The notes under the pieces were generated by a model. The model was not told where the DNA came from. It saw only the letters and a list, made by a program, of their open reading frames with translations, and did no database searches. From contig JARLIS010000051.1 of the NCBI GenBank assembly GCA_031291615.1, positions 62,001 to 126,000 on the forward strand: a DNA stretch of 64,000 nt. The letters are read 5' to 3'. Position numbers and translations under genes: made by a program. The first letter of the stretch is position 1; every line of letters starts with the position of its first letter. Positions 61,776 to 64,000 of this stretch are shown one piece after another. Source of the stretch: Parvibaculum sp. GTDB taxonomy: Bacteria; Pseudomonadota; Alphaproteobacteria; Parvibaculales; Parvibaculaceae.

Positions 61776-62876
61776 ATGATCAAGAAGCCGATTTCCGCGG
61801 ACTCGCATATCACCGAGCCGCCGAACTGCTATGTCGATTATATCGATCCGAAGTTTCGTGATCGCGCCCCGCGCATGAAGCGTCTGGACAAGGTGGGCGA
61901 CGCCTTCGTTATCGAAGGCATGAGCGCCACCATACCCATGGGGCTCGTCGCCGCGGCTGGCAAGAACCCGGCCGACATCACGACGATGGGCGTCGCCTTC
62001 GAGGAGCTCTGGCGCAGCGGCTGGGATCCCAAGTTCCGCGTCGCCGATCAGGAGCGCGACGGCATCGCCGCTGAAATGATCTATCCGACCGTGGGCATGA
62101 TGCTCTGCAATCATCCGGACTTCGATTTCAAGAAGGCTTGTTTCGCGGCATATAATCGCTGGCTTCAGGAATATTGCGCCGTCGCGCCCGGCCGCCTTTA
62201 CGGACTTGCGCAAGTCTCCATGCGCTCGATCGCGGACGGCGTCGCCGAACTGAAGGAAGCGAAAGCCATGGGCTTTCGCGGCGTGATGATGCCCGGCAAT
62301 CCGGCGGTCGAGGACTATGACAGCCCCGTCTACGATCCCGTCTGGGCGACCGCTGTCGAGCTCGACATGCCGCTATCCTTTCACATTCTCACCGGCAGCT
62401 CCGACGGCTTCAAGGCGCGGGGACCGCGCATCAATGGCTTCCTGTCCATCATTCGCGGCTGTCAGGACATCATGGGCACGTTCATTTTCGGCGGCGTCTT
62501 CGACCGCTTCCCGGACCTGAAGCTCGTCTGCGTCGAAGCCGATGCGGGCTGGGTGCCGCATTACATGTACCGCATGGACCACGCCTACAAGCGCCATCGC
62601 TACTGGATGAAGGCGCCGCCGCTCAATCGCCTGCCGAGCGAATATTTTGCCGAGAACATCTACGTCACATTCCAGGATGACTGGGTTGCCTTCAACATGA
62701 AGGACATGTGCAACCCCAAGAGGCTGATGTGGGCGAACGACTTCCCGCATTCGGACTCCACCTGGCCCTGGTCGCAGGACATGCTCGCCGAGCACACGAA
62801 GGCGCTGACCGAGGAAGAACGCAACTGGATCTGCCACGACAATGTCGCCGCGCTCTACAAGCTCGACGCGGCCTGA
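61776..62876 (+). CDS. Amidohydrolase, ACMSD-like family
   Basis: This 366-residue protein is of the TIM-barrel amidohydrolase_2 type. The N-terminal metal motif SADSHITEPP gives D-x-H-x-x-E, and later segments LVCVEADAGWVPHYMYRMDH and LMWANDFPHSDSTWPW supply other ligands. Family members decarboxylate or hydrolyse aromatic or lactone-type acids. The ATG at 61776 has GGGGGAGG upstream. It follows the first amidohydrolase after 26 bases. The combination of two hydrolases with an oxygenase points to the breakdown of an amide-containing or aromatic compound. Confidence 0.88.
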   Translation: MIKKPISADSHITEPPNCYVDYIDPKFRDRAPRMKRLDKVGDAFVIEGMSATIPMGLVAAAGKNPADITTMGVAFEELWRSGWDPKFRVADQERDGIAAEMIYPTVGMMLCNHPDFDFKKACFAAYNRWLQEYCAVAPGRLYGLAQVSMRSIADGVAELKEAKAMGFRGVMMPGNPAVEDYDSPVYDPVWATAVELDMPLSFHILTGSSDGFKARGPRINGFLSIIRGCQDIMGTFIFGGVFDRFPDLKLVCVEADAGWVPHYMYRMDHAYKRHRYWMKAPPLNRLPSEYFAENIYVTFQDDWVAFNMKDMCNPKRLMWANDFPHSDSTWPWSQDMLAEHTKALTEEERNWICHDNVAALYKLDAA

Positions 62877-62889
62877 GGAGGAGATGCGA

Positions 62890-63930
62890 ATGTCCTTCAC
62901 GCCGAAACCGCTCGAGACGCATGTGAACTGGCGCAAGGCCGATGTCGCCGATCCGTCGCGCTGGACCCTGACGCTCACCGATACAGACAAGCGCGAGCTT
63001 GACCACGCGCTCAATGTGGCGAAATCCGTGTCCGAGAATCTTCTCGACATCACGCGCGACGATTTCCCGCTCGACGGTCTGGTGCCGAAGCTTGCCGAGG
63101 TCGAACGCGAACTCATCGACGGGCGCGGTTTTGCGCGCATCAGCGCACTCGACGCGACACGCTATTCCGACGACGACCTCACGATGCTCTATTGGGGCAT
63201 CGGTATGCATCTGGGCGATCCATGGCCGCAGAACAAGCACGGTCATATGATGGGCGACGTGACCGATCAGGGAAAGGGCCGCGACGATCCGACCGTGCGC
63301 GGCAATGAGATCGGCCTTGTCGGCCTCGACTATCACACCGACGGTTCCGATCTCGTGGGTCTCATGTGCCTGCGCAAAGCCAAGCGCGGCGGGCTTTCCT
63401 GCGTCGCCAATGTCGTCGGCATCTATAACGAGTTGCTGAAGACGCGGCCCGATCTTATCGCCGTGCTCTACGACAAATTGCCCTGGGATTTTCGCGGCGA
63501 GCAGCCGCCGGGCGCGCCGCCCTTCTACATGCGCTCCGTCTTCACCGAGCATGACGGGCGTCTCTTCTGCCGTTTCATTCCGCAATATATCAAGGCCTCG
63601 CAGCGCCATTCCGATGCGCCGCGGCTCACGCCCCTGCAGATCGAAGCGCTGGACACGGTCGCAGCGATGGCGCGCGACCCGCAGTGGAATGTTTACATGG
63701 ACCTCCAGCCGGGCGAGATGCAGTTCATCGACAACTATCATGTGCTGCATGGCCGGATGGAATATGAGGACGATGTCGCGAACGGCTACAAGCGTCACCT
63801 GAAGCGCCTCTGGCTCGCCACGCGCTATCTCAAGGATCGCCCGGACACATTCGCCAATGGTGCACACGGCCATTGGGCGAAGAACAAGACGGTGAGCCGC
63901 ATCGCCGCCGTGGGGCGGGCGGGCGAGTAG
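62890..63930 (+). CDS. TauD/TfdA-family 2-oxoglutarate-dependent oxygenase
   Basis: This enzyme of about 346 residues is a TauD/TfdA-superfamily Fe(II)/2OG oxygenase. The facial triad can be read as His149-x-Asp151 (DYHTDGSDL) and distal His287 in IDNYHVLHGR, with Arg residues near KRHLKRLW as 2OG ligands. It should hydroxylate or cleave a small organic acid or ether-like substrate. A strong GGAGGAG precedes the ATG at 62890; an ATG at 62884 is also in frame. It is the third gene of the MarR-linked operon and the second 2OG oxygenase of the window. Confidence 0.85.
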   Translation: MSFTPKPLETHVNWRKADVADPSRWTLTLTDTDKRELDHALNVAKSVSENLLDITRDDFPLDGLVPKLAEVERELIDGRGFARISALDATRYSDDDLTMLYWGIGMHLGDPWPQNKHGHMMGDVTDQGKGRDDPTVRGNEIGLVGLDYHTDGSDLVGLMCLRKAKRGGLSCVANVVGIYNELLKTRPDLIAVLYDKLPWDFRGEQPPGAPPFYMRSVFTEHDGRLFCRFIPQYIKASQRHSDAPRLTPLQIEALDTVAAMARDPQWNVYMDLQPGEMQFIDNYHVLHGRMEYEDDVANGYKRHLKRLWLATRYLKDRPDTFANGAHGHWAKNKTVSRIAAVGRAGE

Positions 63931-63958
63931 GCCGTTCCTCAAGCCCTTGGAGTGCGCG

Positions 63959-64000
63959 ATGGATTTTGATCTCAGCGAAGAGCACAGGATGCTCAAGGAT
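63959..64000 (+). CDS. Acyl-CoA dehydrogenase, start only (partial)
   Basis: The ATG at 63959 follows GGAG by six bases and opens a frame MDFDLSEEHRMLKD that runs off the window. This is a characteristic acyl-CoA dehydrogenase N-terminus, similar to that of the enzyme at 37239. It extends the MarR-linked operon. Only 14 codons are visible. Confidence 0.7.
   Translation, partial: MDFDLSEEHRMLKD

Overview
The window is high-GC, densely packed bacterial chromosome and most likely alphaproteobacterial. The support is family-level: short-sensor histidine kinases with FLANMSHELRTPLNAI-type boxes, a bactofilin, an Anbu proteasome-like operon, a liv operon carrying a DUF6867-type small membrane protein, and many acyl-CoA enzymes. 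A Parvibaculum/Hyphomicrobiales-like host would fit, but I cannot prove it without a search. I saw no rRNA, tRNA, insertion sequence, phage gene or CRISPR array.

Layout. 1-8204: surface polysaccharide genes (three GT4 glycosyltransferases, an O-antigen ligase/polymerase-like protein, a lipoprotein hydrolase) around a lone outer-membrane beta-barrel gene. 8451-10674: trehalose synthesis (otsA, otsB). 10696-12066: membrane histidine kinase. 12301-16413: LysR regulator, a protein of unknown family, a 2-oxoglutarate/Fe(II) oxygenase and a periplasmic binding protein. 16701-18290: PAS histidine kinase. 18476-22447: the four-gene Anbu operon (ATP-grasp, alpha-E, transglutaminase, Anbu peptidase), whose first ribosome binding site lies in a perfect 18-bp hairpin arm. 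22593-32543: a guanidine-I (ykkC) riboswitch followed by an ABC transporter, two DUF1989 proteins, a biotin-dependent guanidine/urea carboxylase and allophanate hydrolase. This is a complete guanidine assimilation operon. 32657-40956: acyl-CoA synthetase, FMN glutamate-synthase-like protein, bactofilin, two acyl-CoA dehydrogenases and GABA aminotransferase. 41104-43712: an orphan histidine kinase overlapping a HerA-type ATPase. 43716-45961: di-haem peroxidase-like protein and imelysin/EfeO-like protein. 46142: AhpD-like protein. 46816-52187: livHMGF, a DUF6867 protein and livK. 52271-56081: a hypothetical membrane-anchored protein, a DUF2855 protein, a YhhN protein and a BaiN-type flavoprotein. 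56196-59483: single-chain acyl-CoA carboxylase. 59494-64000: MarR regulator, a near-consensus promoter with an overlapping operator, then two amidohydrolases, a TauD-like oxygenase and the start of an acyl-CoA dehydrogenase.

How it works together. The riboswitch operon should import guanidine, carboxylate it, deiminate carboxyguanidine to allophanate and hydrolyse that to ammonia and CO2. The LysR cluster upstream has a binding protein clearly paralogous to the riboswitch-controlled one but no permease or ATPase, plus an oxygenase of a superfamily in which some members release guanidine from guanidino compounds. My main hypothesis is that this cluster captures and oxidises a guanidino compound, feeds the guanidine operon and shares its transporter. 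That is inference. The riboswitch, the operators, the hairpins and the gene order are read directly from the sequence.
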